Shown piece after piece: positions 12,615-21,410 of a stretch of 44,404 nucleotides of DNA. Where the stretch lies: contig CAZCMN010000004.1 of NCBI GenBank assembly GCA_964500015.1, positions 1-44,404 on the forward strand, read 5' to 3'. Below the pieces are notes generated by a model. It did not search any database. It had not been told where the DNA came from and saw nothing but the letters and a program-made list of their open reading frames with translations. Numbering within the stretch: position 1 is the stretch's first letter; every line of letters starts with the position of its first letter. Source of the DNA: JAPLYB01 sp964500015 (GTDB taxonomy: Archaea > Nanobdellota > Nanobdellia > Pacearchaeales > UBA284). Made by a program: the position numbers and the translations under genes.

Positions 12615-14003
12615 TCTGTGTCATTAAAAAGAATAATTGCTCTCGTCCTTAATAAAGGGGAAGACTCACTTACAAAACAGGTAGTAGAAAATTCTACTTA
12701 TCAATTTGGTACAAATTTGGTTTCTAGAGCGGGTAGTCTGATTTTCACAATAATTATTGCAAGGATTCTTATGCCAGAATTATTTGGTTTGTATAACCTT
12801 ACTTTATCCATTATACTTACAATAAATACCTTTGCTGATTTAGGGATAAATTCTGCTTTATCTAGATATTTATCAGATTCTTTATCTAGAAAAAAAATAA
12901 ATGGCGGGGAAATAAGGTCCAGAATAAGATTCTTGTTTATCCTAAAATTTTTACTGGCGTTTGTTATAGCTTCCATATTATTCTTATTGTCTCCTTGGAT
13001 TTCAGAATCTCTATTCTCCAGGCCTGAGATGATTGTTTTGCTTAGAATTGGAGCTATATACATTTTTGTGATAGCCATACCTAGTTTTTTGGGCGCAATT
13101 TTTGGTCCATTGAAAAAAATAAAATACAATCTTTTTGCAGAAATCATAGTTCAAGGAACTAAGATAGTCTTATTTTTATTGTTAGTTCAGCTTTATATGG
13201 GTGTTTCTACTGTTTTTTATGTTTTAATTACATCTTGCTTTTTGGCCATGGTATTCTATCTTATAGTGATTCTAATCAAGTACAGATATCTCCTTTTTGG
13301 AAAACTAGTTAAAATATCTAAGAAAAAAATAGCTATTTTTTTAGGATGGTCTATTATCTTGTCTTCCTCTTTTATATTATTCAGCCATATAGACACATTT
13401 ATGCTTGGTTTATTTGTAGAAAACAATTTTATAGGATATTACAGTGCCTTATTGTCTTTGATAATCTCTGCAACAGCAATCATCTCTTTTAGCCCGGTTT
13501 TTATGCCTGTTTTTACACAATTAAAAAACAAAAAAGGACTTAAAAGAGCATTTGGAAAAGTAATAAAAGTTTATTTAATTATAGCAATACCCCTAACTAT
13601 TCTTCTAATGATAATCATTCTTCCAGTAATGAAAATAATTTACGGTGCAGATTATATTCCCCAAGAATATTTTGTGCCTATCTTGATTTCTGCGATACTT
13701 CTTTCATTATTAGTTATATCTGAAATTTTTACAGGCATATTTACTTCCTTATTCCTTGCAAAAGAAAAAGTTAAAATTCCTGCAATTATCCTGCTGATTA
13801 TTACAGGGATAAACATAATTTTAAATTATAGTTTCATTAAAATAGCATTGATATTTGGGCCACAATGGGCCTTAGTCTCTGTATCTTTGGCTACTGTATT
13901 AACAAGATATACTAACTTCATTCTTTTGAGAATATTGGCTAAGAAAGAATTCAGATTTTTATATGCCTTAAAAAATAAGAAAGAGTTAGTAAAACAGGTC
14001 TAA
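12612..14003 (+). CDS. Polysaccharide/oligosaccharide flippase (MOP superfamily)
   Basis: 463 residues with about 12-14 hydrophobic helices. The N-terminus (YQFGTNLVSRAGSLIFTIIIARILMPELFGLYNLTLSI) is typical of RfbX/Wzx-type flippases. By family it moves a lipid-linked glycan across the membrane. It is the only gene of the glycan island on the plus strand and converges with the glycosyltransferase cluster (10 bases to the next stop). A second flippase lies at 31.4-32.7 kb, so the two may serve different glycans. Its start codon falls in the direct repeat, so its original 5' region may have been replaced. Confidence 0.9.
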   Translation: MSVSLKRIIALVLNKGEDSLTKQVVENSTYQFGTNLVSRAGSLIFTIIIARILMPELFGLYNLTLSIILTINTFADLGINSALSRYLSDSLSRKKINGGEIRSRIRFLFILKFLLAFVIASILFLLSPWISESLFSRPEMIVLLRIGAIYIFVIAIPSFLGAIFGPLKKIKYNLFAEIIVQGTKIVLFLLLVQLYMGVSTVFYVLITSCFLAMVFYLIVILIKYRYLLFGKLVKISKKKIAIFLGWSIILSSSFILFSHIDTFMLGLFVENNFIGYYSALLSLIISATAIISFSPVFMPVFTQLKNKKGLKRAFGKVIKVYLIIAIPLTILLMIIILPVMKIIYGADYIPQEYFVPILISAILLSLLVISEIFTGIFTSLFLAKEKVKIPAIILLIITGINIILNYSFIKIALIFGPQWALVSVSLATVLTRYTNFILLRILAKKEFRFLYALKNKKELVKQV

Positions 14004-14013
14004 TCTTTTTTTA

Positions 14014-14544
14014 TTATTTCAAAGAAGTATATAATCTCCAATGTTTTTTTGCTACACTTTCCCATGAACAGTCTTCAAATACTTTTTTTACTCCCTTTTT
14101 TAATTGTTCTCTTAATTTTTTTGATTTATATACCTCTAAAATTTTTTCTTCAAGTTCTTTTACTGAATTTACAGTGATACACGCACCATACTTCTTTTCA
14201 TATTCCTTAAAAAATGGCAAATTCCACGTAATAATTGGTTTCATATATCGTAATACTTGAGAAAAAACTCCGCTGGCAGTTTCTATATGATAAGGAAGAA
14301 GAATTATATCTGATTTTTTTGCATAAGCTTCAAAATCTTTTTCATCTAAAACCTTTAGTTCCACTTTCAAATTTGGCAATTTTCTTCTTTTTTTCTTTAT
14401 ATAATCCAATGTTCTTTTTTCAACAGGATTCCATAAAGGTCCCACAATTGAAAGATGTATCTTTGGATTTTTTTCAATTACCGCTATTGCCCGGTCATAT
14501 CCTTTTTCTCTTATAATTGATCCAAGAATAACACACTTAATCAT
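14014..14544 (-). CDS. GT4 glycosyltransferase, C-terminal (nucleotide-sugar) domain only
   Basis: 176 residues. It starts directly at the second GT-B domain: CVILGSIIREKGYDRAIAVI, then LSIVGPLW, DIILLPYHIETASGVFSQVLRYMKPIITW. This is the donor-binding half of a GT4 enzyme. The EX7E motif is altered at its second position (E...Q). The matching acceptor-binding half is encoded at 15347-15790, with a FkbM methyltransferase gene between them. Start is 3 bases after the methyltransferase stop, so the three genes are tightly coupled. The halves may associate as a two-chain enzyme. Confidence 0.85.
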   Translation of the reverse strand: MIKCVILGSIIREKGYDRAIAVIEKNPKIHLSIVGPLWNPVEKRTLDYIKKKRRKLPNLKVELKVLDEKDFEAYAKKSDIILLPYHIETASGVFSQVLRYMKPIITWNLPFFKEYEKKYGACITVNSVKELEEKILEVYKSKKLREQLKKGVKKVFEDCSWESVAKKHWRLYTSLK

Positions 14545-14547
14545 TTT

Positions 14548-15360
14548 TTATTGGCCAATAAGGTTTTTATTTAATTTTAATTGATCTAGAGATTTACTTC
14601 TTGCATAGGTTGTTAAATGACTTTTAAATCCCGTTTTCACAAGATAATCAAACTTTCTAAAAGTTCTCCCTAAAGATATAAAAGTCTTTTTTCCATCTAT
14701 GAGATGATATGAAGCTATAGCAAAATTTTTAATGCACTTATTCATGAGCGCTTTTTTTGCACCTTCTAACATTTTAATTTCAACTCCTCCAATATCCGCT
14801 TTTAAAAAATTGATTCTCTTTAATTTCATTTTATTAATTAAATTATCAAGCATATATGCTTCTATTTCCTCTCCTTTCTCATCACTAATGTGGCTGGCTC
14901 CAAAGTCATAAGCCATTTTAATTTTTTTATGTTTATCCCATAGAGCAATTTTTAAGGGAATCACATTTGTTAGCCCATTAAGTTCTATGTTTTTTAATAA
15001 TTTTTGATAACTTTCTTTTATTGGTTCAATAGAAATTACTTTTCCAGTATCTCCTACTAATTTGCTCGCCAAAATGGTAAATTCTCCTTCATAAGCGCCT
15101 ACATCCATAACTATGTCTCCTTCTTTTAGCTGATAATTTTTTAGGTAACCAAAAAACTTCTTTGTTAAAGAAATTAGTCCTAAAAAATATTTAGTATGAT
15201 AATAAGGGATACCTTTTTTTTCAACATAATTCATTTTTATTTTCTGCCCCATCACTGATGCCTCAGCATACCCCTCTCTCCATTTAACAGGGAAATCATA
15301 AAATAGATACTTATAATAAAAATCTTTAATTCTATTTCTTAAACTTTTAATAAACTCCAT
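14548..15360 (-). CDS. FkbM-family methyltransferase
   Basis: 270 residues. The SAM-binding part reads GDIVMDVGAYEGEFTILASKLV and VISIEPIKESYQKLLKNIELNGLTNV; the later KADIGGVEIKMLEGAKKAL is the FkbM signature (kxDvEG-like). FkbM enzymes methylate sugar hydroxyls, often in glycans. The start (15360) overlaps the end of the GT4 N-terminal half by 14 bases, and its stop is 3 bases from the start of the C-terminal half. It was therefore placed at the domain junction of a glycosyltransferase gene. Another FkbM gene is at 20456-21274. Confidence 0.9.
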   Translation of the reverse strand: MEFIKSLRNRIKDFYYKYLFYDFPVKWREGYAEASVMGQKIKMNYVEKKGIPYYHTKYFLGLISLTKKFFGYLKNYQLKEGDIVMDVGAYEGEFTILASKLVGDTGKVISIEPIKESYQKLLKNIELNGLTNVIPLKIALWDKHKKIKMAYDFGASHISDEKGEEIEAYMLDNLINKMKLKRINFLKADIGGVEIKMLEGAKKALMNKCIKNFAIASYHLIDGKKTFISLGRTFRKFDYLVKTGFKSHLTTYARSKSLDQLKLNKNLIGQ

Positions 15361-15790
15361 GACAGATTACCTCTACTTTTTTATTTGGAATCTTATAGTC
15401 TTTTATCATGATTTCTCTTGCATAAGATGTATGGGCTATAATTTTATCAGATAAAAGGCCCATCAATTTTTCATCTAAAGGGAACAGAATTTTTTTAATG
15501 AATGTTATTAATCTATTTCTTGCATATATCTGTTTTTTAGATAAAGTAGTATGGCTTGTTATTACTATTTTTTTTCCATGTATTTTTAACTTTATTAAAA
15601 GAGGAATCAGCTTCAGACCAAAAGGATGAAAAAGCATATGCTCAAATTGAATATGTATTATATCAAAATTATAATTATCTATCTTGTCTGATAAGACAAC
15701 ATTAAAGTCCAGTTTCTTCATTGCTTTAACAAGAAATTCAGAATATTTTTTAAGACCCCCTGGGTCTATATTATACATAAGCACTTTCAT
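15347..15790 (-). CDS. GT4 glycosyltransferase, N-terminal (acceptor) domain only
   Basis: 147 residues covering the first GT-B domain: YNIDPGGLKKYSEFLVKAM, DIIHIQFEH, KIVITSHTTLSKK, DKIIAHTSYAREIMI and ending VEVICHGVY. In full-length GT4 enzymes 'HGVY' is followed within 10-20 residues by the G-x-I-x-x-x-KG motif of the second domain, which here starts a separate gene 800 bases downstream (14014-14544). Stop codon follows HGVY at once. The start overlaps the end of the epimerase gene by 4 bases. Total of the two halves is 323 residues, slightly short for GT4. Confidence 0.85.
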   Translation of the reverse strand: MKVLMYNIDPGGLKKYSEFLVKAMKKLDFNVVLSDKIDNYNFDIIHIQFEHMLFHPFGLKLIPLLIKLKIHGKKIVITSHTTLSKKQIYARNRLITFIKKILFPLDEKLMGLLSDKIIAHTSYAREIMIKDYKIPNKKVEVICHGVY

Positions 15791-16878
15791 CTGTTAAATA
15801 TCTCCCCAAGTTTTTTAATAATAAATTCGCTGGTTTTTCCATCACCATACGGTGTCTCCCAGTTTCTTTCTTTTTTTAACATAATTTCTACATACTTAAG
15901 AATATCACTATTTTCTACTCCAGCAATAACATTGCAGCCAAGACTTACAGTTTCTGGACGTTCAGTTTTCTCTCTTAAAGTTATACATGGCACTTTTAAT
16001 ACTGAAGCTTCTTCTTGCAATCCCCCAGAATCAGTAAGAATCAAACGAGCATTATTTTCTAATTGGAGGAAGTCCAAATAACTTAAGGGGTCCATTACTC
16101 TTATTTTATCTGGAATTTTTAAATTAAATTTCTCGAGATTTTTTTTCGTCCGAGGATGCAGTGGCAAAACTAATTTATAATCATATTTCTCAGAAATTTT
16201 CTCTAATGACTGCATTAGTGCGTTGAGCTTTGATCGTATATCCACACTTTCTGGCCTGTGCAATGTAATCAAGAAATATTCATCTTTTTTCAAGTTTATT
16301 TCTTTAAGAATACTGCTCTTTTTTTCAGATATGTCTAGATTCTGGAGTACTGCATCAACAATAGTATTGCCGGAGAGAAAGATTTTATCTAAAGATATTT
16401 TTTCTTCAATAAGGTATTCCATTGAAACTTTTGTTGGAGGAAAAAGAACATCAGATATATGGTCTGTTGTTATTCTATTGGTCTCTTCTATCATATCAAG
16501 TTCATGACTTCTCAATCCTGCCTCAAGATGAACAACAAGGATATTGGCTTGTTTAGCTGCTAATGCTCCTGCTAAAACTGTATTTGTATCCCCTTGGGTA
16601 AGAACAAAATCTGGTTTTTCTTTTATAAGTATTTCATTTATGCCCGCAATCATTATTCCTATCTGTTTTCTAAAATCATTTGAACCTACATTCAGATTGT
16701 ATTTTGGTGGGGCAAGTTCAAGTTCTTCAAAAAATATTTTGTCCATATTATAAGAATAATGTTGGCCAGTATGGAGAACAAAGTGATCTATATTGTTTTT
16801 TTTACAATATCTAATTACTGGAGACATTTTTATTATTTCAGGTCTTGTTCCAAGTATAATCCCTAGTTTCATTTTCAT
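15787..16878 (-). CDS. wecB: UDP-N-acetylglucosamine 2-epimerase, non-hydrolysing (WecB)
   Basis: About 363 residues from the ATG at 16878; an in-frame ATG five codons upstream overlaps the preceding gene and the ATG at 16872 is also possible. Family motifs: ILGTRPEIIKM, LHTGQHYSYNM, TQGDTNTVLAG, HLEAGLRSHELDMIEETNR, LHRPESVD, LTDSGGLQEE and LREKTERPETV. It interconverts UDP-GlcNAc and UDP-ManNAc, giving a precursor of ManNAc/ManNAcA residues in surface glycans. It is part of the minus-strand glycan operon. A second, more divergent member of the family is at 26305-27414. Confidence 0.95.
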   Translation of the reverse strand: MKMKLGIILGTRPEIIKMSPVIRYCKKNNIDHFVLHTGQHYSYNMDKIFFEELELAPPKYNLNVGSNDFRKQIGIMIAGINEILIKEKPDFVLTQGDTNTVLAGALAAKQANILVVHLEAGLRSHELDMIEETNRITTDHISDVLFPPTKVSMEYLIEEKISLDKIFLSGNTIVDAVLQNLDISEKKSSILKEINLKKDEYFLITLHRPESVDIRSKLNALMQSLEKISEKYDYKLVLPLHPRTKKNLEKFNLKIPDKIRVMDPLSYLDFLQLENNARLILTDSGGLQEEASVLKVPCITLREKTERPETVSLGCNVIAGVENSDILKYVEIMLKKERNWETPYGDGKTSEFIIKKLGEIFNR

Positions 16879-16880
16879 TT

Positions 16881-17897
16881 TTAGACAATCCAATCAAAAT
16901 CTACCCTATTATTTATATTCCAATATAACGCTTGTGAAGTAAACATTGATACCCAAGAGTTCACATCTTTAGAAATATTATTATAATATTGTCCGCCTTC
17001 TGGAGAATGCAATGTTTTAAGAAATGATATGGCTTTATTTATATTGTCTTTGTATTTAACTTTATCTTCAAAAAGCCAGATTCTTATTGATTGTGCAGTT
17101 GCATCTCCTTGTTTTTCTTTTATTGCATTGTCATTATGATCCCAGTTGTAAATGCTTCCATCCTCATTTTGTATTTCTGACAGCCATTGAGCAGATTTTT
17201 TTATTATGCCTGAATATTTCAAGAAACCATTTGTGTGTAAGAAGCATAAGCCCTCTGTTGCATAGCAATGTGGGTGTAAATATGTCTGTTCTTGGAATTC
17301 ATTTATTGAAAAGTGATTTTCTTTAAAAGTCTTGCTTATGATTTCATCAACAAGATTTTCAGCGAAATTCAAGTATTTGGGTTTATTAGCGTATTTTCCA
17401 TATTCCATCAAACTTATTGCTGTCTTGATAAGATGAGCACCATAGCTTAATGACCACTGAGAATTATCAATAAATGGTTTTCCATCCTTAAAAGCAGGTG
17501 TTTTTTCTGAAAGAGAATTTTTAATAAATTGTGCCATTAAATCTATTGATTTTTTATGGTTTTCTTTGAGCAAATTAACTTTATTTAAGGATAACATGCC
17601 AGATAAACAAATTGCTGTGTCAAAAACATATTCAACACCAGATCTGGAAACAGATCCATTTTTAGATAAAATTGAAGAAAGATAGTCCGCAGAAGAAACA
17701 GCAAGTTCTTTAAATTTATCCTTTTTTTCCAGAGAATAAAGATATGAAAAAAACTTTACAGCATATCCTATTATTTCAGGGTAGACATACCCTTCTTTTT
17801 GAGGGTTTATCCAGCTGTAAACTGCGCCACTTTCATCCCTGATCTTAGAATCAGAGAACCAACAAAGTATTTTATTATACATTTCTTCTTGATTCAT
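16881..17897 (-). CDS. Alpha/alpha-barrel protein, six-hairpin glycosidase-like
   Basis: 338 residues without membrane segments. Helical hairpins recur with aromatic and Gly-rich links: DSSGAVYSW-like start (ESGAVYSWINPQKEGYVYPE), GSVSRSGVEYVFDTAICLSGM, YLHPHCYATEGLCFLH, WLSEIQNEDGSIYNWDHND and LHSPEGGQYYN. This repeated pattern is that of (alpha/alpha)6 barrels found in glycoside hydrolases, lyases and terpenoid cyclase folds. Catalytic residues cannot be named. It starts in the stop of the radical SAM gene (ATGA at 17894-17897) and ends at the epimerase, so it belongs to the glycan pathway, perhaps as a sugar isomerase or trimming enzyme. Confidence 0.55.
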   Translation of the reverse strand: MNQEEMYNKILCWFSDSKIRDESGAVYSWINPQKEGYVYPEIIGYAVKFFSYLYSLEKKDKFKELAVSSADYLSSILSKNGSVSRSGVEYVFDTAICLSGMLSLNKVNLLKENHKKSIDLMAQFIKNSLSEKTPAFKDGKPFIDNSQWSLSYGAHLIKTAISLMEYGKYANKPKYLNFAENLVDEIISKTFKENHFSINEFQEQTYLHPHCYATEGLCFLHTNGFLKYSGIIKKSAQWLSEIQNEDGSIYNWDHNDNAIKEKQGDATAQSIRIWLFEDKVKYKDNINKAISFLKTLHSPEGGQYYNNISKDVNSWVSMFTSQALYWNINNRVDFDWIV

Positions 17898-19561
17898 TTT
17901 TTGTTCTCCTTCTTTGAAGATGTAAGATGATTTGTTAATAAAAAGATTTTTCTTTTTGATTTATAATAAAATTCTTCAGATAACCATAACAAATTTAGTT
18001 TTCTCAAGACACCAACTATGGGACTTATCAAATAATACCCCATCTTACATTCTCTGCAGTATATATATGGCCTATAAAGATAACGTTTTGTTAGATAAAA
18101 ATTTTTATACAATGTTTCTTCATGGCAAAACGGACATTTTGCTAAAACTTCATATCTACCATTTTCTGATTTCTTAATATGAACTGGTTTTGCTGTTGTT
18201 AGATTAAAATTAAGTTTGGCAACAGTCTTCTCTAATTCTAAAAATTCTTTATCAGTCATCTTATCAGTCATATTCATAGCTTTTCTAAGTGTAAGTAGTT
18301 GGGGTAGCACATTTTCAATAAAATCTATTTTATCTTTAATCAGGCCCTTTCTTACACAATGATTATATATCTCACTGCCTGGGAATGGTTCTATAAAAGC
18401 CAATAACACCTGCCCTTTGCAATTTTTCTTCCAATAATCCAGTGTTTCTTTTACAGTTTCTTTTGTTTCTGCAACATCGCCAAAAATAAAATTTCCTACT
18501 ATCGCTATTTTTTCTTCCATCATCATTTTTATAGTTTTATCAATCAATTCTGGGGTTATTGGTTTCCTCATGCTTTTTAAAACTGCTGGACTATAACTTT
18601 CAAACCCATAACCTATTGCATCACATCCAGCTTCCTTCATAGTTCGCAAAAGTTCTCTATCAACATGCAAAACTGACAACTGACAGGCCCATGTTATTTT
18701 ATAATTTGCATATTGGCTTAATTTTTTCATCTCTCTACAAAATTCATTAACTCTTTCTCTCTTAAAAGAAAAAAGGTCATCATTAAGAAAAACTGAATTT
18801 ATTTTATACTTGTCTACTGCAAGTTTTAGTTCTTCCATTACATTTTTGATACTCCTTTCCCTATATTTATCTCCCAAAGTATGGTAGCAAAAAGTACAGT
18901 GGAACATACAGCCACGACTTGCTAAAATTGGATAAATCCTTGGATAATCTTGAAAATTGCAAGCCCAATCATAGCAAGAAAAAAGATAAGGAAAACGTTT
19001 TTCAAAATCAAATCCACTAAAATCAGGAAAAGGAATCTCATCAATATTTTCAATTTGTTCTCTTGGTTTAGTTATTACAACCTTACCATTATTATCTTTG
19101 AAGATTATCCCATCAATTTTATTAAGGTCTCCTTTATTTTCTATGCACTTCAATAATTCAATAATCGTCACTTCTCCTTCTGCAATAACTCCAAAATCTG
19201 GTTTTAATGCTTCAAATATTACAAATGGTTCACTGGTGATTATTGCTCCCCCAAGAATTGTTTTTGGTTTAGTTGGATGTTCTCTTACAGCTTCAAAAAT
19301 ACTCTTTACCATAGTATAACCCATACCCATATGGCCTGTTGCTACAATATCATACTTATTTTTGTCTAGCTCTTTTTTTATTATTTCACTATCTAGACCC
19401 TCAAGATGATTCATATTTAAACAAGTGATATTGTAATTAGCTTTTTTCAATACTGCAGAGATATAAGTAATCCCTAATGGAAAAGGGTAGGTATATTCTG
19501 GTTTATTTGAATAGCTATATCTTGGCATTACAACAAGTATTTTTAAATTACTTTGATTCAT
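17894..19561 (-). CDS. B12-binding domain radical SAM protein with C-terminal zinc ribbon
   Basis: 555 residues. Residues 1-160 form a B12-binding-like domain (YPFPLGITYISAVLKKANY; TGHMGMGYTMVKSI; GGAIITSEPF), with N51-H52 in a DxHxxG-like place (NHLEG). The radical SAM cluster motif is C218-x3-C222-x2-C225 (SRGCMFHCTFCYH), followed by VFLNDDLFSFKRERV and GCDAIGYGFESYSP. The C-terminal part has CPFCHEE and IYCRECKMGYY, four cysteines likely to bind zinc. B12-type radical SAM enzymes often methylate or rearrange unreactive carbons; in this setting a glycan or lipid carrier is a likely target. Confidence 0.9.
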   Translation of the reverse strand: MNQSNLKILVVMPRYSYSNKPEYTYPFPLGITYISAVLKKANYNITCLNMNHLEGLDSEIIKKELDKNKYDIVATGHMGMGYTMVKSIFEAVREHPTKPKTILGGAIITSEPFVIFEALKPDFGVIAEGEVTIIELLKCIENKGDLNKIDGIIFKDNNGKVVITKPREQIENIDEIPFPDFSGFDFEKRFPYLFSCYDWACNFQDYPRIYPILASRGCMFHCTFCYHTLGDKYRERSIKNVMEELKLAVDKYKINSVFLNDDLFSFKRERVNEFCREMKKLSQYANYKITWACQLSVLHVDRELLRTMKEAGCDAIGYGFESYSPAVLKSMRKPITPELIDKTIKMMMEEKIAIVGNFIFGDVAETKETVKETLDYWKKNCKGQVLLAFIEPFPGSEIYNHCVRKGLIKDKIDFIENVLPQLLTLRKAMNMTDKMTDKEFLELEKTVAKLNFNLTTAKPVHIKKSENGRYEVLAKCPFCHEETLYKNFYLTKRYLYRPYIYCRECKMGYYLISPIVGVLRKLNLLWLSEEFYYKSKRKIFLLTNHLTSSKKENKK

Positions 19562-19581
19562 TTTTTTATCCTTTTGAGGTT

Positions 19582-20388
19582 TTATTCTGATATTCCTTCA
19601 TTTATAGGGTATTTAGACTTTTTCCCAAAAACAGCAAGTTCATAGCTTAAATACTTATCAAAAGGTGTTTTAATCTGCTTTCTTATTTTTGAAATATTAA
19701 AATCTGGTGATTTTCCAAAAAGTTTTCTTATTCTTCTCCCAAATTGAAAATGATTAAAAAATAAATCACCGCCTATTATTTCAAATTCTTGACCTACTTC
19801 TTTTCCTATTTTTCTAATCTCTGATCTTGAGAATGGGTGTTCTTCTCCGAACTGCCATCGATTGGATTTTTCAGATAAAAATTTCCAAAGTCTATAGGGC
19901 AGGTTCCACTTATTTGGGAGGCATATCCAAGTTATTCCGCTTTCTTTAAGAACATCAAAATGGGCTTGAAATATTTTAATTCTATTTTTTCCACTAAAAT
20001 GTTCTACTGTTCCATAGGACATAGAAACATCAAACTTTGACATTAATTCCTTATTTAATTTTAATGCATCCATTAAAATATAGTTTGCATTGTATCCATA
20101 TCTTTCAAAGAGAATTTTTGTTGTTTTTAAAGCATTTACAGAGTGGTCTAAAACAGTTACATCTGCTCCTTCCATAGCAAATAAAAGAGAATCATAAGCT
20201 TCTCCACCACCAATTTCTATTGATTTTATTCCTTTGAATGACCCAAAATTACTAATAACTTTTTCTTTGATTATTTTCCATAAATTTGCCCTTTTATGAT
20301 ACTCTAAAAAGTATTCATCTTCTTCTTTTGGAATAATTTTTTCATAAACTTTATCCCAAACTTCTGGGGTATTCTTATCTATTGCCAT
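19582..20388 (-). CDS. Class I SAM-dependent methyltransferase
   Basis: 268 residues. The SAM motif is KSIEIGGGEAYDSLLFAMEG (about residues 50-69) with acidic VTVLDHS after it and DVSMSYGTVEHF as motif IV-like region. It resembles Methyltransf_11/UbiE-like folds. The last 60 residues are basic and end with the YELAVFGKKSKYP part seen in methyltransferases of glycan clusters. Lies 20 bases upstream of the radical SAM gene start and downstream of the FkbM gene. Substrate unknown, presumably a sugar or lipid-linked sugar. Confidence 0.85.
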   Translation of the reverse strand: MAIDKNTPEVWDKVYEKIIPKEEDEYFLEYHKRANLWKIIKEKVISNFGSFKGIKSIEIGGGEAYDSLLFAMEGADVTVLDHSVNALKTTKILFERYGYNANYILMDALKLNKELMSKFDVSMSYGTVEHFSGKNRIKIFQAHFDVLKESGITWICLPNKWNLPYRLWKFLSEKSNRWQFGEEHPFSRSEIRKIGKEVGQEFEIIGGDLFFNHFQFGRRIRKLFGKSPDFNISKIRKQIKTPFDKYLSYELAVFGKKSKYPINEGISE

Positions 20389-20455
20389 TTATATCTTCTT
20401 TTGGCGATATTGATTAACCCCCAATTCCATTTAACTAATTCTTTTAATCTTATTT

Positions 20456-21274
20456 TCATTTTTGAACAGCAACATGATTCCAATCAGTTATTTGTTTTAT
20501 TTTATAATTGTATTGAAATAAGAAGTTGTATACTTTTCTTTTATCTTCTTTATGTAATAATTCAAAAACTATTTTTGGATGACATTTCTTTAGAATTTGT
20601 TTAGCTCCTTCAAAAGTTTCTAATTCAACACCCATAACATCCATTTTAATAAGGTCTACGTGGTCTATCTTAAGTTCTTTTAAGATATCATCAAGAGAAT
20701 CTACAGGAATAAGCACTTTGTTTTTCTCTCCCCTACTTAATAAAGAGTGCCCCCCAGTGCCCAGATCATCAAGATAGAGAGTCATTTCTCCTTTTTTAGA
20801 AAAACATCCTTTTTCAACTACTATGACATTTTGTAGTTTGTTCAAAGCTATATTTCTTTTAAGAATTTTTATATTTTCTTTATCTGGTTCAACAGAAATC
20901 ACTTTACCTTTATCCCCTAACCTTCTTGCTAAAGGGATTGTAAACATTCCACAATTAGAACCAAGATCTACTGCAACACCCTCATTCAAAACAAGATATT
21001 TTCTTTGAATTGGTTCACACATGGAACAGCATCCCCAGAGAGTTGAAAAGTTATTACCGCAGAAAAATAAACCATAGCGATTTTTAATAAAAACTTCCCC
21101 GCTCAATTTTCGAGAATTTTTTACTCCCCGAACATAATTTAGAAGATGTATAATGCTTTTAAGATAATAATTCAAAATTATTACCTTATCTTTAAATCTA
21201 TAACCTTCTTTCATGAGAACAAAAAAACTTTGAATTCTCTCTTTCATCACACTTAAAATATTTGTCCTGCTCAT
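20456..21274 (-). CDS. FkbM-family methyltransferase
   Basis: 272 residues. SAM-binding stretch: EGVAVDLGSNCGMFTIPLARRL, VISVEPDKENIKILKRNIALN, then LIKMDVMGVELETFEGAKQIL as the FkbM signature. Six cysteines, including GCCSMC (about residues 83-88), which is uncommon. Probably O-methylates a surface sugar. It is the first gene of the 14-21 kb stretch: a gap of 136 bases separates it from the CDP-alcohol transferase gene, and a promoter may lie there. The 67 bases after it hold no gene. Confidence 0.9.
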   Translation of the reverse strand: MSRTNILSVMKERIQSFFVLMKEGYRFKDKVIILNYYLKSIIHLLNYVRGVKNSRKLSGEVFIKNRYGLFFCGNNFSTLWGCCSMCEPIQRKYLVLNEGVAVDLGSNCGMFTIPLARRLGDKGKVISVEPDKENIKILKRNIALNKLQNVIVVEKGCFSKKGEMTLYLDDLGTGGHSLLSRGEKNKVLIPVDSLDDILKELKIDHVDLIKMDVMGVELETFEGAKQILKKCHPKIVFELLHKEDKRKVYNFLFQYNYKIKQITDWNHVAVQK

Positions 21275-21410
21275 TTTCTATTAATTATTTCCTTTCAATA
21301 TTCAATTTATATACCCCTAATTCCCTAGTCAAGATAATTATGACAGCAACACGAAATAACCATATTTAAAGATTTCTTTGAAAAATTTCCCCTATAAAAA
21401 ATAACTGCTT

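Noticed and set aside
12701..13147. Open frame opposite the flippase, and similar long frames opposite trxB, secD, aglB and secY
   Set aside because: They are mirror frames of strong genes, without family features or start signals, and arise from the biased base composition.
14014..15790. Split glycosyltransferase as mere pseudogene fragments
   Set aside because: Both halves are complete domains with their motifs, in-frame starts and tight coupling to the gene between them; a decaying gene would be expected to show random breaks.
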